From: Microbulbifer thermotolerans
Lineage (GTDB): Bacteria > Pseudomonadota > Gammaproteobacteria > Pseudomonadales > Cellvibrionaceae
Length of the DNA: 64,000 bases
Direction of reading: 5' to 3'
NCBI RefSeq assembly: GCF_900112305.1
Contig: NZ_FOKT01000004.1
Span: 213,209 to 277,208 of the forward strand
Shown here piece after piece: positions 39,040-47,273 of this stretch; position 1 is the first letter of the stretch, and each line of letters opens with the position of its first letter. The translations under genes and the position numbers were made by a program. The notes beneath the pieces were generated by a model. It worked only from the letters and a program-made list of their open reading frames with translations, did not search any database and was not told the DNA's origin.

Positions 39040-39852
39040 TCAGGTCAGGGGGTGAATCTCGTCCGGCCCGATGGCCCGCAGGGCGCGCCGGGCGTAATAG
39101 GCAAAGGTCGCCCCGGTACGCTTTTCGTGCAGCACCCAGTCATGGGCCTCGCGGGCAAGCTGTGGGTCTATATCCCGCACCCGGCCCGCCGACTCGGCTA
39201 GCAACTGAAGGCGCGCCGCTCGCTCGCACTGGATTGCCAGCACACAGGCCTCTTCCACCGAGCGGCAGGCCAGTACCAGGCCGTGGTGCGCCAGCAGCGC
39301 CGCGCGTTTGTCGCCGAGTGCCGAGGCGATGATCTCGCCCTCGCTATTGCCCACCGGAACGCCGGGCCACTCAGCCAGGAATGCCACCTCACCGTAGAGT
39401 GGGCAGGTGTCCATATGGGCAATTTCCAAGGGCCTGCCCAGCATCGACAGCGCAGAAATGTGCAGTGGGTGGGTGTGCACTATGCACTGCACATCCGGCC
39501 GTGCGCGGTAGATCCAAGAGTGGAAGCGGTTGGCGGGATTGGCCATTCCCTCTCCGGAGAGCACTTCCAAGTCTTCGTCAACTATTAGCAGGTTGGAGGC
39601 GGTGATCTCGTCAAAGCCCAGGCCAAGGCGCTGTGTGTAATAGGCTTCCGGTACCTCGGCGCGGGCGGTGATTTGACCGGCGAGGCCGGAGTCGTGCCCC
39701 TGGGAAAACAGAATGCGGCAGGTAAGCGCGACTTTTTCCCGCAGGGACCAGTCGGGGATATCGAGGTGTCTGTGCATCGCATCCTGGGCGCGCCGTACCA
39801 GCTCGCATTTGTTCAAGGACAGGGTTTCGCCTGTGATCTTTTCTGCGCTCAC
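39040..39852 (-). CDS. Class II aldolase/adducin-family protein
   Basis: The 270 residues have the fold's zinc-binding His pair in VHTHPLHISALSMLG and the later LLAHHGLVLACRSVEEACVLA. The N-terminus is SLREKVALTCRILFSQGHDSGLAGQITARAE. Members include sugar-phosphate aldolases and decarboxylases; the substrate here is unknown. It lies 20 bases behind the haem-oxygenase-like gene and belongs to the metabolite cluster. Confidence 0.88.
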   Translation of the reverse strand: MSAEKITGETLSLNKCELVRRAQDAMHRHLDIPDWSLREKVALTCRILFSQGHDSGLAGQITARAEVPEAYYTQRLGLGFDEITASNLLIVDEDLEVLSGEGMANPANRFHSWIYRARPDVQCIVHTHPLHISALSMLGRPLEIAHMDTCPLYGEVAFLAEWPGVPVGNSEGEIIASALGDKRAALLAHHGLVLACRSVEEACVLAIQCERAARLQLLAESAGRVRDIDPQLAREAHDWVLHEKRTGATFAYYARRALRAIGPDEIHPLT

Positions 39853-39871
39853 TGTGAACTCCTCTGATATA

Positions 39872-40600
39872 TCAGGCCGGAATGGCTTCGGGCGCCGTGT
39901 CAGCGTGCGTGGCCTGGGGCTGCGACCCGCGGCAGGCGGCCTCTATGGAGTCGAAGAAGCGCAGGCGGGCCTCCACCAGGTCGCTGCCGGCAGCGAGCAT
40001 GATGCCGAGTTGGCCGGGATCGGCGGCCGCGATATCCACCATTATGTCGCGGATGGTTTCCGCGTGGCCGTCGTCGCACTCTATGTGCAACAGGAAAAAC
40101 TCGATGTCCCCGTCTGCGGCACCGCGGGCGCGGAAGCCGGCGACTATGTCGCCGTAGATTGCCGGAACCAGCGCCTCTGCTCCTAGACAAAGGGCACCCA
40201 GGCCGGCACTGGGCCTCGTGTCACGGCAGTGGCGGAACATGGTGTCGATCAGCTGGCTGGTACCGGGCAGTAGTTCGGCACTCTCCAGACTCACTTCAAA
40301 GCGGTCGAGCATAGAGCGGTAAACCTCATGGTGAGGTTGGGGACTGTCCGGCTCCAGGCCAAGTTCTTCAAACAGGTTCTCTGCCAGGGCCAGCACTTCC
40401 CTGTTACTGGGCAGGTTGGCCATCATGGCGCAGAGGTAACGGGTGAAGTAGGCGCTGTAGAGGCCCTGCTGGGCAAGGAATACTTTCAATTCATCCAACT
40501 GGATTGCGCCTTCCCGGCAACGCTGCAGAAATGGGTGTGAGCGCAGGCGTCCGATTAAGGCGCCCTTGCCGGCTTCGAGCAGTTTAAGTTGCATATCCAT
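39872..40600 (-). CDS. Haem-oxygenase-like diiron oxidase (iron-containing redox enzyme family)
   Basis: The 242 residues form a TenA/HO-like helical bundle. Candidate iron ligands are in place: Glu79 (ENLFEELG), His90/91 (QPHHEVY), Glu142 (LGAEALVPAIYG), His172, Asp176/177 and His179 (LLHIECDDGHAE). Family members such as UndA, BesC, SznF and CADD carry out oxidative C-C cleavage, N-oxygenation or self-sacrificing aminobenzoate synthesis. ATG 40600 has AAGGAGAG upstream. It is divergent from the LuxR gene. It may oxidise the aromatic amine made by the cluster or supply another building block. Confidence 0.85.
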   Translation of the reverse strand: MDMQLKLLEAGKGALIGRLRSHPFLQRCREGAIQLDELKVFLAQQGLYSAYFTRYLCAMMANLPSNREVLALAENLFEELGLEPDSPQPHHEVYRSMLDRFEVSLESAELLPGTSQLIDTMFRHCRDTRPSAGLGALCLGAEALVPAIYGDIVAGFRARGAADGDIEFFLLHIECDDGHAETIRDIMVDIAAADPGQLGIMLAAGSDLVEARLRFFDSIEAACRGSQPQATHADTAPEAIPA

Positions 40601-40786
40601 TGGGTGTTCTCTCCTTGTCACTTACGGTTCGTATATGTCGGGTTTGCCAAAGACAGCACAGGGACCGGACGGGGTTAATGGAAACTTTTTCTCTTCTTTG
40701 TCATTAAACTGCGTTACTATTGGGTGGTTTTCTGCAGGAACGCAGAATAATCCTTTGATTTTCCTCGTTTTATTGGGAGAAAAGAT

Positions 40787-41515
40787 TTGTGCCCGCAAAA
40801 GGAAGTGATTCGGGCCCTGCCCGACCTCTTGGCTGCGCAGACCGTCGAACAAGTCAAAGACCGCATCCGCGGCTCCGTCCGTGCCATCGGTTTCGACTTT
40901 TTTTTGATTGGCATCGAAAAGCCCACAGCCTCCGGTGGCGCGCCATACAGCGTGCAGACCAATTACCCGCGAGAGTGCGTCGAGCGCTACAGCCGGCTGC
41001 GCTGGGTTGGACGTGATCCCGTGGTTCGCCACTGCCGGCAGTCGCCGGTACCGATGATTTGGCATAGGGAGCACTTTCCCGGCGAGGCCCGCGAGCTGTA
41101 CGAGGAGTCCGCGGCTCACGGAATCGCCACTGGCGTGGCCACAGCGTTGCGCAGCGCCGGGCACAGCCGGGCGATGATGATTTCTGTGGCCAATGGAGCC
41201 CCGTTCAGCAAGCGGATCGAGTCCTGGCTCACCGAGACAATGCCCACTATTCAGCTGCTGGCTTCCTACGCGTACGAGGCGATACTGCGTATTGAGGAAG
41301 CCGAAGCGGCGGCGGACGTGGGTTTGACGCCGCGAGAAGGGGAATGCCTGCACTGGGCGGCGGTGGGCAAGACCTCCTGGGAGATCTCGCGCATTCTCGG
41401 CTGCTCCGAGGCGACGGTGAATTTTCATTTTCGCAATATCATCCATAAGCTGGGGGTTTCCAATCGACCCCAGGCCGTGGCACGGGCCCTGTCCCTGGGG
41501 CTGATCCAACCCTAG
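40787..41515 (+). CDS. LuxR-family regulator with autoinducer-binding domain (LuxR solo)
   Basis: The 242 residues have an N-terminal acyl-homoserine-lactone-type domain and a C-terminal GerE helix-turn-helix (LTPREGECLHWAAVGKTSWEISRIL, then SEATVNFHFRNIIHKL). Aligned to TraR, Tyr61, Asp70 and Trp85 are kept (Tyr68, Asp77, Trp92), but Trp57 is Cys64. No luxI gene is in the window. The start is TTG 40787 with GGGAGA upstream. The 3' end overlaps the converging ligase gene by 4 bases. It probably controls the cluster. Confidence 0.92.
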   Translation: MCPQKEVIRALPDLLAAQTVEQVKDRIRGSVRAIGFDFFLIGIEKPTASGGAPYSVQTNYPRECVERYSRLRWVGRDPVVRHCRQSPVPMIWHREHFPGEARELYEESAAHGIATGVATALRSAGHSRAMMISVANGAPFSKRIESWLTETMPTIQLLASYAYEAILRIEEAEAAADVGLTPREGECLHWAAVGKTSWEISRILGCSEATVNFHFRNIIHKLGVSNRPQAVARALSLGLIQP

Positions 41516-43059
41516 CGGGCAAGCAGGGCCCCGGCCCTGGCCACTGGCCGTCCCACTAGGCTGCGCAGCTCCTGTCGCTTGATTTTGCCGCTCGGGGTGG
41601 TGGCGATATCCTCGACCAGCTCTATGCGGTCCGGGCGCAGCGCGCGCGGGTGCAGTTGCTCGCGGATGCGTTTCATCAGACTGTCGATCAGCGCCTCGGC
41701 GGAATAGCCATCGGTATCGGCGACGACAAAGGCGCGCAGCCGCGTCAGGCCCTCGGCGGTTTCCAGCGGTAGTGCCGCGGCTTTGAGCACCCGGGTATCC
41801 GCGAGCAGGAACTCTTCCAGCTCCTGCGGGCTGACCCAGTGCCCGGCTACTTTGATGCGCTCGCTGTCGCGGGACACAAAACGCACCCCGGCCCCGGTGC
41901 GGGTAAAGAGATCGCGGGTAGCGAAGGGCGTTGGCACCTCCTGCAACAGACCACTGCCCGGACTCAGGTAGCCCAGCATCAGGCATCCTTCGGAGAGCGA
42001 TAACGAAAAGTCGCCGTCGCTGCCGTGTGGTGTCTCTGTGTAGTGGAAACCGCCGACCCGCTGCAGCCCATGGGGATTGTCCGGTGCGACACTGGCTGCG
42101 CTCTCGGACAGATAGGGGGCAAAGGTTTCGGTGGTGCCGATGGAATCCAACATTTGAGAATTGCTCCAGGCCTGCCAGCGTTCGCGGATTATTGGGGGCA
42201 GTCGCTCGCCAGCGGACAGAGACAGCCGCAAGGCATCCAGCCGATAGGGGCGGCAGGCGCGGGACATCAGTAAGTGGTAGAGGGTGGGGACTGCCAGAAA
42301 GACGCTGACCGATTCGCTCTCCATTACCTCGAGAAAGTCCGTGTGCTGCTGCCATTCCGGCAGTGTCACGGCGGTGGCGCCGCAGGCCAGAGGGGCGTGT
42401 AGTCCCTGCAGGCCGAAGGAGAAGAAAGGGCCGGTGCTGGCCAGCACACGGTCGTCCTCCCGAATATCCCACATGGCGCGGCTGACATTGCGCGCGAAGG
42501 CCCAGAAAGCACGGTGGCTGTGCACGCACAGCTTTGGTCGGCCAGTGGAACCGGAGGTGGCCAGAACCAATGCCGGGCGTCGGTCCAGGTCGGCGGCCAA
42601 ATCACTGACTTCCCGTAGCTGGCCCTCGGCGGCACCGGCGACCACAAGTTCTTCCACTGCGGTCATGGGCTCCGCTTCCGCGGCCGGCGCTGCCGTCCGG
42701 TCCGCCAGAACCAGAGTGGGATCGAAGTCCTCCCATAGGCTGGCGTAGTGCTCCGGGGGCAGGGCCGGGTGCACGTTAAATGGCAGGTGGCCGGCGCGCA
42801 TGGCGCCGAGCCAGTAGACGATATTTTCGAGCGTCGCTGCGCCGACCAGTGCAATGCGCTGCTGGCTGCGGCTGCCGGCCAGACGCACCTGCAGCTCCTG
42901 CGCCGCGGCCAGAGTGCGTTGCTGCAGTTCGCGGTATGTCAGGCTGCGTCGGCCGCAGGCGTCGCGCTCCACGAGTGCGGGATGGTCGCCGCGGCCGGCG
43001 CGCACGTGGCGGTCGACCAGAAGGTCGACGCAGCCGGGACTGGGGTCGATCAAATTCAC
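41512..43059 (-). CDS. AMP-dependent (benzoate-CoA ligase-like) ligase
   Basis: The 515 residues show the ANL motifs: LATSGSTGRPKLCVHSHRAFW (ATP loop), SIGTTETFAPYLS, TRDLFTRTG followed by SRDSERIKVAGHWVSPQELEE, and the C-terminal catalytic Lys in TTPSGKIKRQELR. Spacing and FFSFGLQGLHAPLACGATAV recall benzoate-CoA ligases. GTG 43059 has AAGGA upstream. It directly follows the GriI-type gene (49 bases), so 3-amino-4-hydroxybenzoate is the likely acid to be activated as AMP or CoA ester. Confidence 0.85.
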   Translation of the reverse strand: MNLIDPSPGCVDLLVDRHVRAGRGDHPALVERDACGRRSLTYRELQQRTLAAAQELQVRLAGSRSQQRIALVGAATLENIVYWLGAMRAGHLPFNVHPALPPEHYASLWEDFDPTLVLADRTAAPAAEAEPMTAVEELVVAGAAEGQLREVSDLAADLDRRPALVLATSGSTGRPKLCVHSHRAFWAFARNVSRAMWDIREDDRVLASTGPFFSFGLQGLHAPLACGATAVTLPEWQQHTDFLEVMESESVSVFLAVPTLYHLLMSRACRPYRLDALRLSLSAGERLPPIIRERWQAWSNSQMLDSIGTTETFAPYLSESAASVAPDNPHGLQRVGGFHYTETPHGSDGDFSLSLSEGCLMLGYLSPGSGLLQEVPTPFATRDLFTRTGAGVRFVSRDSERIKVAGHWVSPQELEEFLLADTRVLKAAALPLETAEGLTRLRAFVVADTDGYSAEALIDSLMKRIREQLHPRALRPDRIELVEDIATTPSGKIKRQELRSLVGRPVARAGALLAR

Positions 43060-43108
43060 GGTGGTGTCCTTCTTTTCTGTTGTTCCTTCGCGTTTTTGAG
43101 GGGGCTGC

Positions 43109-43930
43109 TCACACGGCCAATTCGGTCTCCCGCTCCCGCTGTGTCGGCGGACAAGTGAAACGGATATCGGTAATCGCACCGGTGCGGAATACCTGCAGCA
43201 GGCGCTGCAGCGTGAGCGCCGGCGCGGCACGCTGGAACACGTTGCGGCCTACGCAGATGCCTTCTGCGCCGTGTCGCACTACGGCGGCTGCCAGCGCCAA
43301 TAGTGCGTTTTCCTCGGCCAGGGCGCCGCCGGCAAACAGCACCGGGGTGTGGTTCTGCACCCCGTCGAGCACTTCGGGGATGCGTTCCAGTTGCGCAGGT
43401 GGCGCTACTTTGAGTGCGTCGACACCGAGCTCGACAGCTGCGCGCATAAAGTGGCGCAGGTGTTCGAGGGCGCGGTCGTCGCGCCGGGTTTTGTCGTACA
43501 CCATGCTAAGTACTGGCAGCCCCCAGCTGTGAGCCTCGTCCACCACCCGACCTATCAGGCGCAGGTTGTGGGAGGCCGTTGCGGGGGAGAAATTTGTCTG
43601 CACTGAAACGGCATCCGCCCCTAGTCGGACGGCCGCTTCGACCGAGGTCACCAGCTGTTTGAGGTCCGGCTGTTCATCTATGTTGAGCGAGCCGTTCAGG
43701 TGGATCACCATGCCGCAGCCCAGGCCCCCGCCAATGCGTTCGGCGTAGCCCTTGTGCAGCACTACGCCGGTGGCGATTTCGGCACTGAGCCAGCGCTCAA
43801 TTTCCTCCGGGCTGTGGATACCGGGGATGGGTCCCATGGTCAGTCCGTGGTCCAGGGGGACCACTAGGGCCTTGCCGGATTCCTGGTCTATAAAGCGTTT
43901 CCAGCGCCGTTTGCGTGCCATTTCAGTCAT
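43109..43930 (-). CDS. GriI/AroA'-type aldolase (2-amino-4,5-dihydroxy-6-oxo-7-phosphonooxyheptanoate synthase)
   Basis: The 273 residues belong to the DhnA/FbaB class I aldolases. VPLDHGLTMGPIPGI (residues 24-38) is the phosphate/substrate motif. Lys174 in GVDALKVAPP is the Schiff-base candidate, and the barrel ends VLFAGGA and ICVGRNVFQ. In Streptomyces griseus GriI joins aspartate semialdehyde and DHAP, and GriH then forms 3-amino-4-hydroxybenzoate. A GriH homologue is at 53677. An archaeal-type shikimate role is less likely because DHQ would need a different start compound. ATG 43930 has AAGGAGA upstream. Confidence 0.88.
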   Translation of the reverse strand: MTEMARKRRWKRFIDQESGKALVVPLDHGLTMGPIPGIHSPEEIERWLSAEIATGVVLHKGYAERIGGGLGCGMVIHLNGSLNIDEQPDLKQLVTSVEAAVRLGADAVSVQTNFSPATASHNLRLIGRVVDEAHSWGLPVLSMVYDKTRRDDRALEHLRHFMRAAVELGVDALKVAPPAQLERIPEVLDGVQNHTPVLFAGGALAEENALLALAAAVVRHGAEGICVGRNVFQRAAPALTLQRLLQVFRTGAITDIRFTCPPTQRERETELAV

Positions 43931-43963
43931 TGAAATTTCTCCTTTGGTGCGAAAGTGGCGGCG

Positions 43964-45286
43964 TTACGCGTCGGAGAGCACTGCGCGGATCGGCCGTCTC
44001 ATTATCTTGTGGGTTGGAATTGCGCTGGCGATCACCGCGAGCAGTACTACTCCCATCAGCGCGGCCACATACGTGGGAAGAACCCAGGCCAGATCGATCG
44101 GTACCGCGTTGCTGGAGCCGGGCGGTGTCCACATGATCTGCGCCTCGCGTACCGTCCAGACAATAGCGGCGGTGGCGCCTATGCCCGCCAGCGCCGCGCC
44201 CAGGGCCAACCAGCTGTTTTCCAGCGCGGTTAGCGCCAACACAAAGCGGCGGGTGAAACCGAGGCTGCGCAGCGTCGCGAACTCGCGTGATCGCTGGATA
44301 AAATTCATGTGGCTGGCGTTTAGGAGGCTGGTGAAACCGATGGCGCAGGCAATGAGGGCGATAAAATTGAGGAAGCCGCCGAGCACTGCTTTGACTTGCT
44401 GGTAGAAGGCAGCGCGGTCGGACCAGAGAAAGACTGCCACATCTTCCAGGCCCGCTTCGGCCAGGGCGGTGGCGATACGTGCCCGTGCGGCGGCCTCGTC
44501 GCTGCCGTCTTTGAGCAGCAGGTGGTACTCGCTGACATCAGTGGTGTTGAGCAGCGCCTGGGCATCGCCCATGGGCATCACAACCAGGCGGTCGTTAATT
44601 TCCTTGATACCCCAGTCCATGATCCCGGTGGGCTGTGCGCGTACTGCGTTGACACGCGCCGTGCCGCGGGTGGTCGCGGTCAGCTCCAGGGCTCCGGGGG
44701 GACATTCGAGTGGCCGCGATTGGGGAGTGTCGCCGGGCTGCAATGGTGCGAACCCCACATCCGGCACATCGCAGCCGAGAATGGCTGCGAGGCCTTGGCC
44801 GAGCACCAGCGGTTGCGGGCGGGTTTCCATCCACAGTGGGGTGCCGGCGACCACATCGTATTCGTAGGCCGGCCCCTTGATCGCGCGAATTGCCTCCACG
44901 TCCTGGCCAATGCCGGCGAAGATGGTGCTCACCTTGGTGTTTGACACCATTCCGGAAATGCGCAGAACGCGCGCGTGGGTTTGCAGTTGCGGCTCTTCGT
45001 CCAGTACCGCTTCAATGCGGCGCTGAATTTCCGCGGTCAGCGGAAGCTGTCCCGCACCCTCGACCCTGCGGGCGAGTTCGGAAGCGGGGCGCTCAATCAC
45101 CAAGTGACCGCGGGCGCCCCAGCGCATGAAAGCGTCGCGGATCAGTTCTACGTTGGATTGCGTATAGCCGGACAGCAGGCACAAGGCGAGCACGGAAACC
45201 GTCATCACGATAAAGGTGCCGAGGGATTTGCGCCCGTGTCGCCACAGGTTGCGCAGGGACATGGTCAGCAACAGTTTGACAGGCAT
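43964..45286 (-). CDS. ABC transporter permease (FtsX/MacB/LolE type)
   Basis: The 440 residues have an N-terminal helix (SLRNLWRHGRKSLGTFIVMTVSVLALCLLSGY), a large periplasmic domain of about 230 residues with a MacB-like fold, and three C-terminal helices. The coupling segment NFIQRSREFATLRSLGFTRRFVLALTALEN is the FtsX signature. TAGGAGC precedes the ATG. It lies 10 bases behind the second permease gene. Together with the ATPase it would form a LolCDE/MacB-type exporter. Confidence 0.93.
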   Translation of the reverse strand: MPVKLLLTMSLRNLWRHGRKSLGTFIVMTVSVLALCLLSGYTQSNVELIRDAFMRWGARGHLVIERPASELARRVEGAGQLPLTAEIQRRIEAVLDEEPQLQTHARVLRISGMVSNTKVSTIFAGIGQDVEAIRAIKGPAYEYDVVAGTPLWMETRPQPLVLGQGLAAILGCDVPDVGFAPLQPGDTPQSRPLECPPGALELTATTRGTARVNAVRAQPTGIMDWGIKEINDRLVVMPMGDAQALLNTTDVSEYHLLLKDGSDEAAARARIATALAEAGLEDVAVFLWSDRAAFYQQVKAVLGGFLNFIALIACAIGFTSLLNASHMNFIQRSREFATLRSLGFTRRFVLALTALENSWLALGAALAGIGATAAIVWTVREAQIMWTPPGSSNAVPIDLAWVLPTYVAALMGVVLLAVIASAIPTHKIMRRPIRAVLSDA

Positions 45287-45296
45287 ATCTGTGCTC

Positions 45297-47273
45297 CTAA
45301 AGGGTCATCAGTGTGTCGACGGAAAACAGGCTTTCCGGAGGATCAGCGGGTATCACCTGGTCGTACTGGAGAAGGCTGTAGCGCTCGGGGAAGTTGGCGT
45401 TGACGATTTTCATGCGCGATACAAAGAGCCGCGCTTCGCCGTTGATCTGTACCCGGTTGCCGTACTCAAAATGCGCCACTTTGAGGGGCATGCCGCTGGC
45501 GGTCAGAAATTCGGCCCTGACGCCGAGGCGGCTGCGCCGATCTAGGTAGTAGATAATGGCTTCATAGGTGGCGCTGTCCGTGGCGGCGGTAAGTTTCAGC
45601 TTGTGGCAGGGGATGCCGTCCAACTCCACTGGCCCCAAATACTCTGGGGTGTAGTCCCGGGCGTATTGAGTCGCGGCAATGTCACCATTGGCTGCTTCGC
45701 CCACCAGGCGCTGCTGGGGACTGATGCTGATCGGTTTGCGCAGGCCCGGCTTCGCGTACCACATGGCCCGGGAGGCGATGAGTATCTTTTCCCCGCGGTA
45801 GCGCCGCGGCGCGGTGGTCATCGCCAGGGCGCGGCCGTTCCGCACGGCGATATCGTAGTCGGTGTCCGTAGCGCCAGCCGGGTCTTCGGTGTGTATGCTC
45901 AGCTTCCACATATAACTGCCCCAGCCACCGCGAGCCAGGTCAGCCTGTTTGAGCCAGTTGCGCATGGTTTCCTCATCCGGCACCTCCTCGGCGGGCGCCG
46001 TTAACGGCAGGGCCAGCAGCAGGCAGGCGGCGGATGCCAACATGCGGGTCAGGGGCACGCCGCGGCGCCCGGGGCGCACTTCGCCTCCGACTCGTTTGCG
46101 CGCGGTGAGTAAGGCGCCAAGAGTGATTCCCGCACAGGCGCAGGCGATGGCGCCGATAGCCCAGGTGGGCGGCAGCTGTAGGGTCAGCGCGGTGGGTTCA
46201 GCGATGCGCGGCAGCTGGGTTTGCACACCGATCAGTGCCAGTGCGGCGATGACCGTGTAGGCGAGAGCGGTGGCGACCAGCGCTGCCGCCAGGGTTGTTA
46301 ATAGACTCTCGCGCACGAACAGCCCGGCGATGCGTCCGCGGCTGAACCCGAGGGAGCGCAGAATGCCAATCTCGCGGGTTCGGTCGGCCACGTTCATCGC
46401 CACCGTGTGCTGGATGGTAGTGAGCGCAATGGTGAACACGACGATACCGGTGAAGGCGAACACCATGGTGAAGAATCCCATAAAGCTGGTGTAAAGCTGG
46501 CCTATTTGCGGGTGGTCCCAGGTGGTGACTTCGAAGCGGCCGGGTTGCTGCCGCTCCAGCGCCGCCGCCAATTGGTTGCGGAAGGCGCCGCTGTGAACGC
46601 GGTCGTCTAGTTGGATAACCACCCGCGAGACGGCATCGGTGTCGTACAGGGACTGCAGCAAATCCAGAGGTGCTTTGAGCCCTTTGTCTTCGATGGCTTC
46701 AATGCCGGTGGAAAAGTCGCCAGTCAGTGGCGCCTCTATGGCGTTCATGCGGTTGGCGTAGGAGGCGCCGAACAACTGCAGATAACTGCCTTTATCCGGG
46801 CGGCCGAGCAGGTCCTGCAACTGAGTGGTAAGCAGCAGACCATTTCGGGGCGGGGGTGATGCGGCCAGCGGACTGTGTTGCTGTAGCGCGGTTTCGAACT
46901 CAGGATCTACGCCGCGGGCGAGGAAAACGGCGCTTTCGCTGTCCGCTTGTGCCATGCCGACACCCATCAACTGATTGGAAGCGCGCACAAAATGCGTCAA
47001 TTCGGCGGCGGTGCGGTGAATCAACGCCTGCTCCGCGCTGTCGAGCGAGTACTGTGCCGGACTCGCCGCCAATTGTTCCGGGCCGTCTTTGCGGTAGACC
47101 TGCACATGCGCATTGGCATCGCGGTAGATGACCACTGAGGCCAGGGAGCTCTCCACGAAGCGGATATAGCCGAGAAACATCAGCACTGCGAACAGACCCG
47201 CGCTCACAGCGATGATGGTGGCCAGGGTGCGCCTGCGATCGCGGTAGAGGTTGCGGAAAGCCATGGACCACAT
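45297..47273 (-). CDS. ABC transporter permease fused to a LolA-like domain
   Basis: The 658 residues split in two. Residues of about 1-400 are an FtsX-type permease (MAFRNLYRDRRRTLATIIAVSAGLFAVLMFLGYI at the start, then NVADRTREIGILRSLGFSRGRIAGLFVRESLL). From about Met411 (46043) there is an internal hydrophobic segment (MLASAACLLLALPLTAPAEE) and a LolA-like lipoprotein-sorting domain: ARGGWGSYMWKLSIHTEDP, ILIASRAMWYAKPG and LDGIPCHKLKL. It ends NANFPERYSLLQYDQVIPADPPESLFSVDTL. No stop separates them. The domain would lie in the periplasm and could receive a hydrophobic cargo from the exporter. Confidence 0.85.
   Translation of the reverse strand: MWSMAFRNLYRDRRRTLATIIAVSAGLFAVLMFLGYIRFVESSLASVVIYRDANAHVQVYRKDGPEQLAASPAQYSLDSAEQALIHRTAAELTHFVRASNQLMGVGMAQADSESAVFLARGVDPEFETALQQHSPLAASPPPRNGLLLTTQLQDLLGRPDKGSYLQLFGASYANRMNAIEAPLTGDFSTGIEAIEDKGLKAPLDLLQSLYDTDAVSRVVIQLDDRVHSGAFRNQLAAALERQQPGRFEVTTWDHPQIGQLYTSFMGFFTMVFAFTGIVVFTIALTTIQHTVAMNVADRTREIGILRSLGFSRGRIAGLFVRESLLTTLAAALVATALAYTVIAALALIGVQTQLPRIAEPTALTLQLPPTWAIGAIACACAGITLGALLTARKRVGGEVRPGRRGVPLTRMLASAACLLLALPLTAPAEEVPDEETMRNWLKQADLARGGWGSYMWKLSIHTEDPAGATDTDYDIAVRNGRALAMTTAPRRYRGEKILIASRAMWYAKPGLRKPISISPQQRLVGEAANGDIAATQYARDYTPEYLGPVELDGIPCHKLKLTAATDSATYEAIIYYLDRRSRLGVRAEFLTASGMPLKVAHFEYGNRVQINGEARLFVSRMKIVNANFPERYSLLQYDQVIPADPPESLFSVDTLMTL

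Noticed and set aside
40601-40786. lux box between the diiron enzyme gene and luxR
   Set aside because: I looked for an 18-20 base dyad of the ACCTG-CAGGT kind. Only a distant CTGCGTT / AACGCAG pair with a 23-base spacer was found, which is not convincing.
40622-42529. Minus-strand open frame of 635 codons
   Set aside because: It overlaps the LuxR gene and the ANL ligase, both of which have clear family motifs. The translation is low-complexity Arg/Gly/Pro without domains, as expected of a shadow in GC-rich DNA.
43109-43930. Ordinary fructose-bisphosphate aldolase
   Set aside because: The FbaB-like fold alone would allow this. The pairing with a DHQ-synthase-II-type gene and an aryl ligase makes the GriI role the better reading.
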